Below, in pieces: positions 6,498 through 15,239 of a stretch of 37,432 bases of DNA. Every line of letters begins with the position of its first letter. The stretch's first letter is position 1. The stretch comes from Bacteroidota bacterium (GTDB lineage Bacteria > Bacteroidota > Bacteroidia > Bacteroidales > UBA4417): contig JAKLFM010000027.1 of NCBI GenBank assembly GCA_022711175.1, positions 1 through 37,432 of the forward strand, in the 5' to 3' direction. The position numbers and the translations under genes are program-made. The notes below the pieces were generated by a model. It was not told where the DNA came from. It did no database searches and was given only the letters and a program-made list of their open reading frames with translations.

Positions 6498-7611
6498 ATT
6501 TTGAGAAAATTTCAATTAGAACCTGCTTTTCGGTATCCCAGTTCAGTTCGCGGGCAGCCGTTTTTAGGTTTTCTTTCCATATTCTGATCCGGCTCTCATC
6601 ATTCAGCATGTCGGAAATTTTTTGAGCAATGTGCCGTGGATCGTGGCTTTCAATAAATTCTCCTACTTGATACTGGTCAACAATTCGCTTTATTTCGGGT
6701 AAGGGTGAAACAAGTAAAGGAATTCCTGAATGGATATAGTCGAACAATTTGTTTGGCAGGCTGAACCTGTAATTGATATTCGTATCCTTATCAATAGCAA
6801 GGCCGATATTAGCAATAGCTGTATAGGAAAACAATTTATCTGGAGTTTGTTTCGGAATAAAGATCACTTTCGATTCGAGTTTCGATTCCTGGACCTGCTT
6901 TTTTAATAATGGCAGAACGTCACCACCTCCAACGATCAGCAAAACAGCGTTATCGAGATATTTCATTGCCTCAACTGCTTCTTCGGCTCCGCGCTGAATA
7001 TTAATCCCGGCTCCTTGTAGCAGCACAATCTTTTTATCAGCCGGCAATCCCAATTCCTCACGTGTTTGAACGAATATGTGATCTTTCCGCTCAGGAATAT
7101 TCCTCACAACCTTGAATTTCGTTCCATACTTTTCATAAAATAAACCGGCAATCGATTCATTCACAGTAATGCAATCCTTCAGCTTCGGAACTATCCGGCG
7201 CTCTATTCGTTTCCATATTTTCTGAACCCGGTGACGGCCTGTTAGCTCGGGCGTTTCGGTAAAATACTCATGACTGTCAAAAACCAATGGAATCCTCATC
7301 AACCTGCTCACCATGAAATTAGGAAGCAGTGTATCAAGGTCGTTACTCACCAGCAAATTGGAGCGGTTCGCCATAAGGTAAAAGAACAATCTGATGTTGT
7401 ACTCGGCATAAAACATCGGCCCTTTTTCCCAAAGCAGTCGCATCCTGTGCGTTTCGTAGGGACGATCGGGCATGCGCATACTGTCATGCTTATGGCGACC
7501 AACCATAACTACCTCAAAACCAATCTCCAACAAAACCTTCGCGGTTTTATCAACACGCTGGTCAGTTACAAGGTCGTTGATGACCGAGATAATAGCTTTC
7601 TTTTGTCGCAT
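6490..7611 (-). CDS. Glycosyltransferase family 4 protein
   Basis: A 373-residue GT-B type enzyme. The N-terminal domain opens with ISVINDLVTDQRVDKTAKVL and contains the hinge phrase VFDSHEYFTETPEL (residues ~108-125). The donor domain includes IVLLQGAGINIQRGAEEAVE, VLLIVGGGD and the nucleotide-sugar site NYRFSLPNKLFDYIHSGIPL, in which FSLPNKLFDY replaces the classical EGFGLxxxE motif, as in many polysaccharide GT4 enzymes. It likely adds a sugar to a lipid-linked repeat unit or glycan. Its stop overlaps the next glycosyltransferase start by 8 bp, so the two are translationally coupled. ATG 7611 is the first start; the divergent gene murB begins 120 bp away. Confidence 0.75.
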   Translation of the reverse strand: MRQKKAIISVINDLVTDQRVDKTAKVLLEIGFEVVMVGRHKHDSMRMPDRPYETHRMRLLWEKGPMFYAEYNIRLFFYLMANRSNLLVSNDLDTLLPNFMVSRLMRIPLVFDSHEYFTETPELTGRHRVQKIWKRIERRIVPKLKDCITVNESIAGLFYEKYGTKFKVVRNIPERKDHIFVQTREELGLPADKKIVLLQGAGINIQRGAEEAVEAMKYLDNAVLLIVGGGDVLPLLKKQVQESKLESKVIFIPKQTPDKLFSYTAIANIGLAIDKDTNINYRFSLPNKLFDYIHSGIPLLVSPLPEIKRIVDQYQVGEFIESHDPRHIAQKISDMLNDESRIRIWKENLKTAARELNWDTEKQVLIEIFSKYA

Positions 7612-7681
7612 GATCGTTTTGCGAAATTAGCTTATTCGGCTCAATTATTGCCACCGGCAGGTCAATTCGCCGGGAATACCG

Positions 7682-7689
7682 TAATTTTG
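7682..7689 (+). promoter_or_regulatory. -7 promoter box for murB (TAATTTTG)
   Basis: TAATTTTG fits TAnnTTTG and lies 42 bp before the murB ATG in the divergent gap. No TTG is seen at the expected -33 distance, so the call rests on the -7 box and position only. Confidence 0.4.
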
Positions 7690-7731
7690 CCCTTCAGAAA
7701 TATCGATGTCAACAGTAACCTTATTTCGCCG

Positions 7732-8751
7732 ATGCTTAGAATCCTCGAAAACATTCAGCTTAAGCCTTACAACACTTTTGGGATTAGCGCTATTGCCAGG
7801 GAACTGGTGGAGATCAGGAGTAAGGAGGATGCTGTTGAACTGGTAAAAAGCGGACAGTTCAAAGGTAAACTGCACCTTGTTCTAGGCGGCGGCAGCAATG
7901 TCCTGTTTACAGCCGATTTCGACGGTTTGGTGATTAATATTCTGAACAAAGGCATTCATCGCGTCGAAGAAACTGAGGATACCGTCCTTGTTGAAGCGGC
8001 TGCAGGCGAAGTTTGGCACGACCTCGTTATGTGGACAGTTAATCATGGCTTGGGTGGCCTGGAAAACTTGTCGCTCATTCCGGGAAGCGTTGGTGCCGGG
8101 CCGGTGCAAAACATTGGCGCTTATGGTGTTGAACTAAAAGACTGCTTCCATTCGCTGAATGCCATCGACCTTGTTTCAGGAAATGATCGAGCCTTCAGCA
8201 AAGAAGAATGCCGTTTCGGCTATCGCGACAGCATATTTAAAAGAGAACTCAAAGGCCGCATGTTGATTTACTCGGTCACATTCAGGCTTTCGAAAGTTCC
8301 GATGCTGAAACTTGGTTATGGGGCCATAAAGCAGGAACTTGAAGCCATGAGCGTTAACAAACCAACAATCGCTGACGTGAGCAAAGCTGTCTGCAGCATT
8401 CGCATTAGCAAACTGCCCGACCCGGCAGTAACGGGCAATGCAGGCAGTTTCTTTAAAAACCCTGTGGTTTCGGCCGGAAAAGCTGAAGACCTGAAAAAGC
8501 AGTATCCTGAAATTCCGGTTTACCCGCAACCTGACGGGACTGTTAAACTAGCTGCCGGATGGTTGATAGAGCATTGCGGATGGAAAGGATATCGCGAAAG
8601 TGATGCCGGCATACACCCAAAACAAGCTCTTGTTCTTGTAAATTACGGCAATGCTTCCGGTCTTGATATTATCAGCCTGGCTGGAAAAATTCAGAATTCG
8701 GTACTTGAAAAGTTTGGTGTGAGGCTCGAAATGGAGGTGAATGTGGCCTGA
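7732..8751 (+). CDS. murB: UDP-N-acetylmuramate dehydrogenase MurB
   Basis: A 339-residue flavoenzyme that reduces UDP-GlcNAc-enolpyruvate to UDP-MurNAc in peptidoglycan precursor synthesis in the cytoplasm. ATG 7732 (MLRILENIQLKPYNTFGI) is chosen because the FAD-binding fold starts there; the longer open frame upstream lies over the opposite gene and carries no MurB homology. Visible motifs: YNTFGI (13-18), LGGGSNVLF (51-59), IPGSVGAGPVQNIGAYG (116-132) for FAD binding, YRDSIFK (164-170) with the catalytic-site Arg, GNAGSFFKNP (235-244) with the proton-donor Ser, and WLIE (277-280). Length and motif set match type I MurB. It stands alone among glycosyltransferases on the other strand. Confidence 0.95.
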   Translation: MLRILENIQLKPYNTFGISAIARELVEIRSKEDAVELVKSGQFKGKLHLVLGGGSNVLFTADFDGLVINILNKGIHRVEETEDTVLVEAAAGEVWHDLVMWTVNHGLGGLENLSLIPGSVGAGPVQNIGAYGVELKDCFHSLNAIDLVSGNDRAFSKEECRFGYRDSIFKRELKGRMLIYSVTFRLSKVPMLKLGYGAIKQELEAMSVNKPTIADVSKAVCSIRISKLPDPAVTGNAGSFFKNPVVSAGKAEDLKKQYPEIPVYPQPDGTVKLAAGWLIEHCGWKGYRESDAGIHPKQALVLVNYGNASGLDIISLAGKIQNSVLEKFGVRLEMEVNVA

Positions 8752-8774
8752 CTAATAAATAAAAAATGTTTGCA

Positions 8775-9908
8775 CTATTGCCTTCTGAGAATGGATTTCT
8801 CGATGCAACTCCATAAAAGATCCGCCGACCTGTCCCAGGAAAACTTCCGGGACTGTTCCAATCCCTTCTCAATCAGGATATCACGAAGTCCCGGCTCATT
8901 TACGATCCTGTCCATTGCGGCAACAATCTCATCTTTTGAGCGAGGATTCACTAACAGTGCGGCATCGCCGGCAACTTCGGGCATCGAAGTGACATTGGAA
9001 GTGATGACAGGCGTTTTACACTGAAATGCCTCCAGAATAGGGATGCCAAACCCCTCGAAAACAGAAACATACGTAAGCGCCAGTGCAGATCCTACAAGTT
9101 TCACCAGTTCACTGTCGGTAACTCTTCCCGTAAAAATCACATCATTCCTGAACTTCATATTCTCATAGGTAAACCGCATATCGTCAGTCCACCACATTTT
9201 TGCACCGGCCACGATGAGTTTTATACCTTCAGAATCATTTTCCTTGAATTTGTCAAAAGCCAAAAAAAGGTTTTTCAGGTTTTTCCTTGGGTTAAGCGAG
9301 CCAACGAACAGAAAATAACGTTTGTTCGATGAAAAACTACGGCGAACTGTTTCCTGCTCACTTCCGGTTAACGGACGGAAATGACTCGAAACGCCATTAT
9401 AAACAACATCAATTTTCGACTGGTCAACGGTATATCGCGTAGCGATATCATTTTTTGAGTATTCCGAAACAGTTGCAATCCTATGTGCTTTTCTTGCAAA
9501 ACGCGGAAACATTCGCCTGTAATACCGGCTTACAAGCCAGGGCAAATCCTTGGGGTAATGTTCAAAGTTCAGGTCGTGCATAACTGCAACTGATGGCACC
9601 CTGGTTTTGATGGAAAGATAACCGTCGGGCGACACGAAAAGGTCGGGTTTAATACGTCTGAAAAGCAGGGGCAGCGATACTTCGAACCACAGCAAATACA
9701 GCAGCGGGTGACGGGCCTGGGGAGGAATGATATAGGGATAAACATTATCCGAAAATATGAATTCCTTATCGTAAGGGCGATCGAAGATAAAGTAAAACTC
9801 ATGCTCAGGGTGTGCCTTTGCCATCCGGCTCAGGGTTTCGGCTGAAAACCTGCCGATGCCGTCGAGACGATTACTGATAAGCAAACGCGTATTTACCGCT
9901 ATTTTCAA
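8775..9908 (-). CDS. Glycosyltransferase family 4 protein
   Basis: A 377-residue GT-B enzyme. It opens with MKIAVNTRLL and RLDGIGRFSAETL, the typical acceptor-domain beginning of mannosyl/rhamnosyl GT4 enzymes. VAVMHDLNFEHYP (near residue 110) and IATVSEYSKNDIA follow; the donor domain has YFLFVGSLNPRKNLKNLFLA, IKLIVAGAKMWW and VSVFEGFGIPILEAFQCKTP, which is the intact E-x7-E motif (FEGFGIPILEA), then SMPEVAGDAALLVNP. It likely adds a hexose or deoxyhexose to a lipid-linked repeat unit. The start is TTG at 9908, with no ATG available, and a TAnnTTTG box lies 15 bp upstream. It ends 23 bp from the convergent murB. Confidence 0.85.
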   Translation of the reverse strand: MKIAVNTRLLISNRLDGIGRFSAETLSRMAKAHPEHEFYFIFDRPYDKEFIFSDNVYPYIIPPQARHPLLYLLWFEVSLPLLFRRIKPDLFVSPDGYLSIKTRVPSVAVMHDLNFEHYPKDLPWLVSRYYRRMFPRFARKAHRIATVSEYSKNDIATRYTVDQSKIDVVYNGVSSHFRPLTGSEQETVRRSFSSNKRYFLFVGSLNPRKNLKNLFLAFDKFKENDSEGIKLIVAGAKMWWTDDMRFTYENMKFRNDVIFTGRVTDSELVKLVGSALALTYVSVFEGFGIPILEAFQCKTPVITSNVTSMPEVAGDAALLVNPRSKDEIVAAMDRIVNEPGLRDILIEKGLEQSRKFSWDRSADLLWSCIEKSILRRQ

Positions 9909-9923
9909 TCCTGCTTTTTTTTA

Positions 9924-9931
9924 CAAAGATA
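9924..9931 (-). promoter_or_regulatory. -7 promoter box (TATCTTTG) for minus-strand glycosyltransferase
   Basis: On the minus strand this reads TATCTTTG, fitting TAnnTTTG, 15 bp before the TTG start at 9908. The transcript would have a leader of only about ten bases. The -33 element is weak. Confidence 0.4.
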
Positions 9932-10026
9932 TTTTTTACTTTTAAATACATCACATTTCTTTCGCAAAACTAAAGCTCCGATCATCTTCAGCTTTTATAA
10001 TCAACTGCCTCAGAGGCTGAAATTGA

Positions 10027-10056
10027 TTTGCATATTCCGAAATTTACTTAATTTTG
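10027..10056 (+). promoter_or_regulatory. Bacteroidetes-type promoter for the polysaccharide export block
   Basis: TTTG (10027-10030), an 18-nt gap and TAATTTTG (10049-10056) match the Bacteroidetes sigma-ABfr pattern of -33 TTTG and -7 TAnnTTTG. Transcription would start near 10062, about 45 bp before the flippase start codon. Confidence 0.65.
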
Positions 10057-10106
10057 GACAATCCATTCAAACAATATTATGCCTGTAGCCTTACAGGCGC
10101 TTGCAC

Positions 10107-11555
10107 ATGCGTCGTAAATTTCTGACAAATCTCGGGCTGCTGCTTTTTCTGAACTTCCTGGTGAAGCCTTTCTGGATATTGGGAATCGACCGCACGGTAC
10201 AGAACATTACAGGCCCTGACCAGTATGGCTTTTACGCATCGCTACTTAATTTCACTTTTCTATTTAACATACTTCTCGATTTTGGCATCACCAGTTTCAA
10301 TAACCGGAATATTGCCCAAAATTCGCATTTGCTCAATAAACACTTCTCGGGAATTATTTCCTTCAAACTGATCCTTGGCGTCCTATATTTCATTGTCACC
10401 CTGATTGTTGGACTCATTATCGGCTACAAATCACGGCAAATGGAGTTCATTGCTATTCTCGGATTCAACCAATTCCTCACCTCGTTTATTCTTTACCTGC
10501 GGTCGAACATTTCCGGAATCATGCATTTTAAAACCGACAGCGTGATTTCGGTACTCGATCGTTTACTTATGATATTGATTTGCAGTGTCTTGCTGTGGGG
10601 CGGTGTAACTCATCAGACTTTCAGGATTGAATGGTTTGTATATGCCCAAACAGCCGCTTACCTGCTCACTGCCATCCTTGCATTTATCATTGTCGTGAGG
10701 AAAGCAGGTTTCAAGAAGCTGCATTTCAGTCTGCCTTTTGCCCGGATGATTATCAAGCAAAGTTTCCCTTTCGCCATCCTGGTGCTGTTGATGACATCGT
10801 ATAACCGCATTGATTCAGTGATGCTCGAGAGGCTTTTGCCGGACAACGGAAAAATGCAAGCCGGTATTTATGCATCGGCATACCGCTTGCTCGACTCGGT
10901 AAACATGATTGCCTATCTGTTCTCGGTTATACTGTTGCCTATGTTTGCCAAACTCATAAAAGACAGGCTTTCTGTTGAATGGCTCGTTAAGTTATCATTC
11001 ACCCTGCTCTTCACCGCCTCCATCATTGTATCAGTTGGTTCGTTCTTTTTCGGTTATGAATTGATGGATTTGCTGTATGTAAGTCATGTTGAAGAGTCCA
11101 CAGCAATATTCAAATTACTGATTATCGGTTTTGTGCCCATTGCCACAACCTATATATTCGGTACGCTGCTCACTGCCAATGGCAACCTGAAAGCACTGAA
11201 TATCATGGCTTTTTCGGGAATGATTATCAATATCGGCCTTAACTTCCTGCTTATACCGGGTTTTTTAGCCCTTGGTTCGGCATATGCCAGCCTTGTAACC
11301 CAGTTCGTAACGGCTATCATTCAAATAATTCTTGTTCAAAGGCTCTTCAAATTTCACGTCAATTCAAGGTTTCTCTTCACACTGCCGGTATTCGTGGTTG
11401 GAGTAATACTCATTAACATCGGGGCAAAGAGCATGAACTTCACCTGGCAAACTCAGTTTATCGCTATGGTAATCATGTCATTTTTATTGGCTACAGTCCT
11501 CAAATTATTCAACATTAAATCGCTTATCAACCTCATCCGCAGCAACACTCCCTGA
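10107..11555 (+). CDS. Wzx-type lipid-linked oligosaccharide flippase
   Basis: A 482-residue integral membrane protein, started at ATG 10107; an in-frame TTG at 10101 is an alternative. Hydrophobic helices run through the whole length (roughly 12-14), with short loops, e.g. LLNFTFLFNILLDFGITSFNN (split by short polar residues), FIVTLIVGLIIGYK, ILVLLMTSYNRIDSVMLER and YIFGTLLTANGNLKALNI. RIDSVMLERLLPD-type loops and the DFGITSFNNRNIA segment are typical of the MOP/polysaccharide-transporter (PST) family. The protein would flip undecaprenyl-linked repeat units across the inner membrane. The following genes encode Wzz-like proteins and a ligase/polymerase, supporting a Wzx/Wzy-type pathway. Confidence 0.8.
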   Translation: MRRKFLTNLGLLLFLNFLVKPFWILGIDRTVQNITGPDQYGFYASLLNFTFLFNILLDFGITSFNNRNIAQNSHLLNKHFSGIISFKLILGVLYFIVTLIVGLIIGYKSRQMEFIAILGFNQFLTSFILYLRSNISGIMHFKTDSVISVLDRLLMILICSVLLWGGVTHQTFRIEWFVYAQTAAYLLTAILAFIIVVRKAGFKKLHFSLPFARMIIKQSFPFAILVLLMTSYNRIDSVMLERLLPDNGKMQAGIYASAYRLLDSVNMIAYLFSVILLPMFAKLIKDRLSVEWLVKLSFTLLFTASIIVSVGSFFFGYELMDLLYVSHVEESTAIFKLLIIGFVPIATTYIFGTLLTANGNLKALNIMAFSGMIINIGLNFLLIPGFLALGSAYASLVTQFVTAIIQIILVQRLFKFHVNSRFLFTLPVFVVGVILINIGAKSMNFTWQTQFIAMVIMSFLLATVLKLFNIKSLINLIRSNTP

Positions 11556-11615
11556 AAGTTGCCCCGTTAACTGCATTTCACTGTGTAATCCCTTGTTCCA
11601 TTTATAACAAGACAC

Positions 11616-11645
11616 TTGTTATTAAAGTTATTTGTTCTATTTTTG
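11616..11645 (+). promoter_or_regulatory. Bacteroidetes-type promoter for the Wzz-like genes
   Basis: TTG (11616-11618), a 19-nt gap and TATTTTTG (11638-11645) give a close match to the -33/-7 pattern. It lies 27 bp before the ATG at 11673, so the Wzz-like genes and the ligase can be expressed separately from the flippase. It also argues against coding starts upstream of 11645. Confidence 0.65.
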
Positions 11646-11672
11646 CGGTATTCAAAACCACCGAGGCAACGC

Positions 11673-12725
11673 ATGTCGAATTCATCCCTTACCAACGCCA
11701 CTGATTCCGATAGCGTAATTGGTTTCCTCATCAAATGGCGAAAAACACTGGGAGTTTTATGTTTAGTTGCTGCATTCATTTCGCTGTTTGCTTCTTTTCT
11801 TATCACTCCCCTTTACCGCTCTACTGTTATCCTTTATCCTGCCTCAAGTAATTCCATATCCAAAGCGCTGCTTAACGAAAATCCTGCAGCTGACAAGGAT
11901 ATTCTTGAATTTGGCGAGGATGCACAAACTGAGCAGATGCTTCAGATTCTGAATTCAGGAAGGCTTCGTGATAAAGTAGTTGCAAAGTTTAATCTTGCCG
12001 GACATTACGGTATCGACTCAACATCGCGTTTGTTTCATACCTGGCTAAACAGGCAGTACGAAGCGAATATCAACTTCAAGCGAACAGAATATATGGCTGT
12101 GAAGATCACAGTTCTTGACAAAGACCCTCAAATGGCCGCCGACATTGCCAATTCGTTAGCTGCCCTTCTCGATTCGGTGAAAAACGATATGCAGAAACAA
12201 AGGGCCATCGAGGGTTACCGCATTGTTGAGGCTGAGTACAACAAGCTTCAGACCGAAGTAAAGCAGAAAGAGGATTCGCTCACACTGATACGAAAAAAAG
12301 GTGTGAACGATTACGAAACACAGGCTGAAATGATCAACCAGCAACTGGCCATTGAAATAGCACGGGGAAATACTTCAGGAATAAAAGCGCTTGAAGCCAG
12401 GCTTGATACCCTTGCAAAATATGGTGGCTCCTATGTTTCGTTGCGCGATGCATTGGAAAATGACAAGAAACAACTCAGCTTCGTGAAAGCCCGTTACGAC
12501 GAAGCCAAGATTGATGCTCACCAGAGTATTCCTCAAAAATTCATTGTGCAGGACGCCTACAAGGCCGAAAAGAAAGCCTATCCGGTACGCTGGCTCATTG
12601 TAATGACAACCGTTTTGGCAACGTTCTTTTTCACGGTTATAGTTCTTGCTGCGCTGGAAAGATGGGGTAACGAACCTACCTTCGCAAGGTTCATTACCAA
12701 ACTGAACAATAAACGAGCGCAATGA
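11673..12725 (+). CDS. Wzz-like chain-length determinant protein (first of two)
   Basis: A 350-residue inner-membrane protein, start ATG 11673 chosen because a promoter box covers the upstream part of the frame. It has an N-terminal helix (~residues 29-48, LGVLCLVAAFISLFASFLIT) and a C-terminal helix (~310-332, WLIVMTTVLATFFFTVIVLA), with a long periplasmic part containing charged coiled-coil helices (~150-285). YRSTVILYP and MAVKITVLDKDPQMAADIAN match the Wzz/polysaccharide co-polymerase fold, and KKAYPVRWLIV matches the Pro-rich exit segment. No Walker A or Tyr cluster follows, so it is not a tyrosine autokinase. It should control O-antigen or capsule chain length. Confidence 0.75.
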   Translation: MSNSSLTNATDSDSVIGFLIKWRKTLGVLCLVAAFISLFASFLITPLYRSTVILYPASSNSISKALLNENPAADKDILEFGEDAQTEQMLQILNSGRLRDKVVAKFNLAGHYGIDSTSRLFHTWLNRQYEANINFKRTEYMAVKITVLDKDPQMAADIANSLAALLDSVKNDMQKQRAIEGYRIVEAEYNKLQTEVKQKEDSLTLIRKKGVNDYETQAEMINQQLAIEIARGNTSGIKALEARLDTLAKYGGSYVSLRDALENDKKQLSFVKARYDEAKIDAHQSIPQKFIVQDAYKAEKKAYPVRWLIVMTTVLATFFFTVIVLAALERWGNEPTFARFITKLNNKRAQ

Positions 12726-12782
12726 CTGACTAACGATTATTCAAAGCTTCCTCTAAAAACAAGACAAAACAGGCATAAACGC

Positions 12783-13685
12783 ATGGAAAATTTCTTCGAT
12801 AATAATAACCTCCTCCGAATCCTTTCGAAATGGAAATGGCACCTGGTAATACTGGCAGTTTTGTCAGCTCTCGTCTCCCTGATCTTTTCGAGCTCAATGG
12901 TCATGAAACCAAGGTTCAAATCCATTGCAGTTGTTTATCCTTCGAATGTTGCACCTTATTCGGATGAGAGTGAAACGGAGCAAATGCTTCAGTGGATTAA
13001 CTCGAAAGATGTGAAAGACAGTGTAATGAAGAAATTCGACCTGCCGAAACACTATGGCATTGATTCGTCATACAAGTATTTCAGCTCTACCATGTCGTAC
13101 CTCTACGATAAGTTCATCAAAGTTTCAAAAACTCCCTTCGAAAGTATTGAAATTGTTGTAATTGACCGCGACCCGGTTGTTGCACGCGACATTGTGAATG
13201 CAATCATTCACTATACCGATCTGAAGATCAGAGCCACTCATCATATAAAATATGTTGAAGTTGTTGACGGTTTAAAGGATGCACTTGCTATTAAACAGCG
13301 TGAGATTGATTCAACAAAAGCACTCATTAATGCACATCAGGGTTCAGCAGGTTTCCTCTCAAAAAATGCTGAAACGCTTGGTTTGATAACAACTCCCGGA
13401 CAACAGGCCACACCTGCCAGGAGCGACGGCGATCTTATTTTCCTCACCTACCGCCTTTACGGACTGGCAAATGAGTACGACCTGATCATGCAGAAATATG
13501 ACCTTGCTATTTTCGATCAGCACAAGAAGTTCACTTTTGTGAACGTAGTTACACCTCCTCAGGTAGCCGATAAAAAATCTTACCCTAAACGGCTGCTTGT
13601 TATGTTGTACTTCGTAGCAGGCTCCTTATTATTAAGTCTTGTAGCCATAGCTGTTGTTGAGCAAAAGAAGGCTGCAAAGGCATAG
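12783..13685 (+). CDS. Wzz-like chain-length determinant protein (second of two)
   Basis: A 300-residue protein with the same layout: N-terminal helix (~residues 20-38), a periplasmic domain and a C-terminal helix (~272-292, LLVMLYFVAGSLLLSLVAIA) just after the KKSYPKR exit motif. It shares distinctive phrases with its upstream neighbour: E-TEQMLQ-INS, K-KFDL-KHYGIDS, and VVIDRDPVVARDIVNAI against VLDKDPQMAADIAN. It is clearly a tandem paralogue with a shorter coiled-coil region. There is no kinase domain. It lies 57 bp after the first copy and runs into the ligase frame, so all three are likely co-transcribed. The two proteins may form mixed ring-like oligomers. Confidence 0.75.
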   Translation: MENFFDNNNLLRILSKWKWHLVILAVLSALVSLIFSSSMVMKPRFKSIAVVYPSNVAPYSDESETEQMLQWINSKDVKDSVMKKFDLPKHYGIDSSYKYFSSTMSYLYDKFIKVSKTPFESIEIVVIDRDPVVARDIVNAIIHYTDLKIRATHHIKYVEVVDGLKDALAIKQREIDSTKALINAHQGSAGFLSKNAETLGLITTPGQQATPARSDGDLIFLTYRLYGLANEYDLIMQKYDLAIFDQHKKFTFVNVVTPPQVADKKSYPKRLLVMLYFVAGSLLLSLVAIAVVEQKKAAKA

Positions 13686-15225
13686 TAACATTAAATTAAA
13701 CAGCGCTTTTTCCGGCGCCGCGCACCCAGCCTTGACCGACCGCATCAAAATATCGATCGTTTACATCATCACGGCACTGTTCATTGTATTGAACACGTAT
13801 CTGGTGGTGAAAAAAGAGTATTACTGGGGGATATTTATCCCGCTGGCGATCATGCTGATCGCCCTTTATGTTTTCAAATTTGAAAAGGCCTTTTTTCTTG
13901 CTGTTTTCTCAACACCACTGGCGGTAGGCATAGGAAGTTACGACCTTGGAATCAGCGTTTCAGTGCCTTCAGAACCGCTGCTTTTAGGTCTGCTCCTGGT
14001 TTTTATTTTGAAAGTGATTATCGAAGGCTACCCTGACAAGAGGATACTTCGGCATCCTCTGTCGGTTATCATCATGATAAGCCTTGCCTGGATGCTCATA
14101 ACCTCATGTACAAGTGTTTTGCCCATTGTTTCGTTTAAGTATCTGGCATCAAGGCTGTGGTTTGTAATACCAATATTCTACCTGGGTACCGTGATGTTTA
14201 AAGATATTAATAAAGCCAAACTGTTCGGATGGGCATATATAGTGCCCCTGATCATAGTAATTGTCATCACAACTGTTGAACACCAGCAATACGGTTTCAG
14301 TGAAAAAGCAGGCCATTGGGTAATGCAACCTTTTTACAACGACCATACCGCATATGGCGCAATTCTTACACTCTTCATCCCCTTGCTGATCGGCTATTGC
14401 ATCGATCGCGATACCACATTGAAAATGAGGATCACTGCTTCAGTTGTTACGCTGATATTTATCGGAGCACTCTATCTTTCGTTCAGCCGGGCTGCCTGGG
14501 TTAGTTTTGCCTTTGCTGCAGGTGTTCTTTTACTCATATTGCTCAGGATAAAATTCAGATGGATTGCTGCTGTTGTCGGCATTATGCTTGTTGTGTTTTT
14601 CACTTTTAAATTCGAAATTCTCGATAAGCTCGAAAAGAACAAACAGGACGCCTCAGCCAATTTCATTGAGCATATTGAATCCATCTCCAATATTTCGTCC
14701 GATGCATCAAACCTTGAACGCATCAACCGCTGGCAATCGGCTTTACGCATGTATCATGAGAAACCAGTTTTTGGCTGGGGGCCAGGCACATACCAGTTCG
14801 AATATGCCCCTTTCCAGAGTTCGCGCGAAAAAACAATCATCAGTACCAACCTTGGAGATCTGGGCAATGCCCATAGCGAATATATCGGCCCTCTCGCCGA
14901 AAGCGGACTGCCCGGTATGTTAATAGTACTTATTATCATGGTCACGGCCATCTATACAGGTCTCAAAGTCTACCGTAACACTCCAGATCGTCAGGTAAGA
15001 CTGCTTGCGCTTACTGTAACTCTTGGGCTCATAACGTATTATGTACATGGTATCATGAACAATTTCCTGGATACAGATAAGGCTTCAGTGCCTTTCTGGG
15101 GGTTCATGGCGATACTTGTTGCGATGGATGTTTACCACGGCAAGAAACCGGAACAAACTGTTGTTCAGACTAATAAGCCGAAAATGGTAAATGATGATGG
15201 CAGTGAAGAAACAAGTACCCGTTAA
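13654..15225 (+). CDS. O-antigen ligase/polymerase (Wzy_C/WaaL family)
   Basis: Up to 523 residues with about 11-12 membrane helices. The Wzy_C domain is recognisable: FSRAAWVSFAFAAGVLLLIL, a periplasmic loop containing RINRWQSALRMYHEKPVFGW and GPGTYQFEYAPF, then NAHSEYIGPLAESGLPGMLI. These features occur in O-antigen ligases and polymerases, which move undecaprenyl-linked glycan to lipid A-core or extend it. No ATG precedes the first helix; in-frame TTG codons exist at 13654, 13657 and 13732. The frame overlaps the preceding gene by 32 bp if 13654 is used; 13732 would start just before the first helix (KISIVYIITAL). The C-terminal ~35 residues are polar. Ligase versus polymerase cannot be separated from sequence. 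Confidence 0.75.
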   Translation: MLSKRRLQRHSNIKLNSAFSGAAHPALTDRIKISIVYIITALFIVLNTYLVVKKEYYWGIFIPLAIMLIALYVFKFEKAFFLAVFSTPLAVGIGSYDLGISVSVPSEPLLLGLLLVFILKVIIEGYPDKRILRHPLSVIIMISLAWMLITSCTSVLPIVSFKYLASRLWFVIPIFYLGTVMFKDINKAKLFGWAYIVPLIIVIVITTVEHQQYGFSEKAGHWVMQPFYNDHTAYGAILTLFIPLLIGYCIDRDTTLKMRITASVVTLIFIGALYLSFSRAAWVSFAFAAGVLLLILLRIKFRWIAAVVGIMLVVFFTFKFEILDKLEKNKQDASANFIEHIESISNISSDASNLERINRWQSALRMYHEKPVFGWGPGTYQFEYAPFQSSREKTIISTNLGDLGNAHSEYIGPLAESGLPGMLIVLIIMVTAIYTGLKVYRNTPDRQVRLLALTVTLGLITYYVHGIMNNFLDTDKASVPFWGFMAILVAMDVYHGKKPEQTVVQTNKPKMVNDDGSEETSTR

Positions 15226-15239
15226 CCGAAGAATCTGTC

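Noticed and set aside
7270..7731. Upstream extension of the murB frame
   Set aside because: It lies antisense to the glycosyltransferase gene, and MurB homology begins at ATG 7732.
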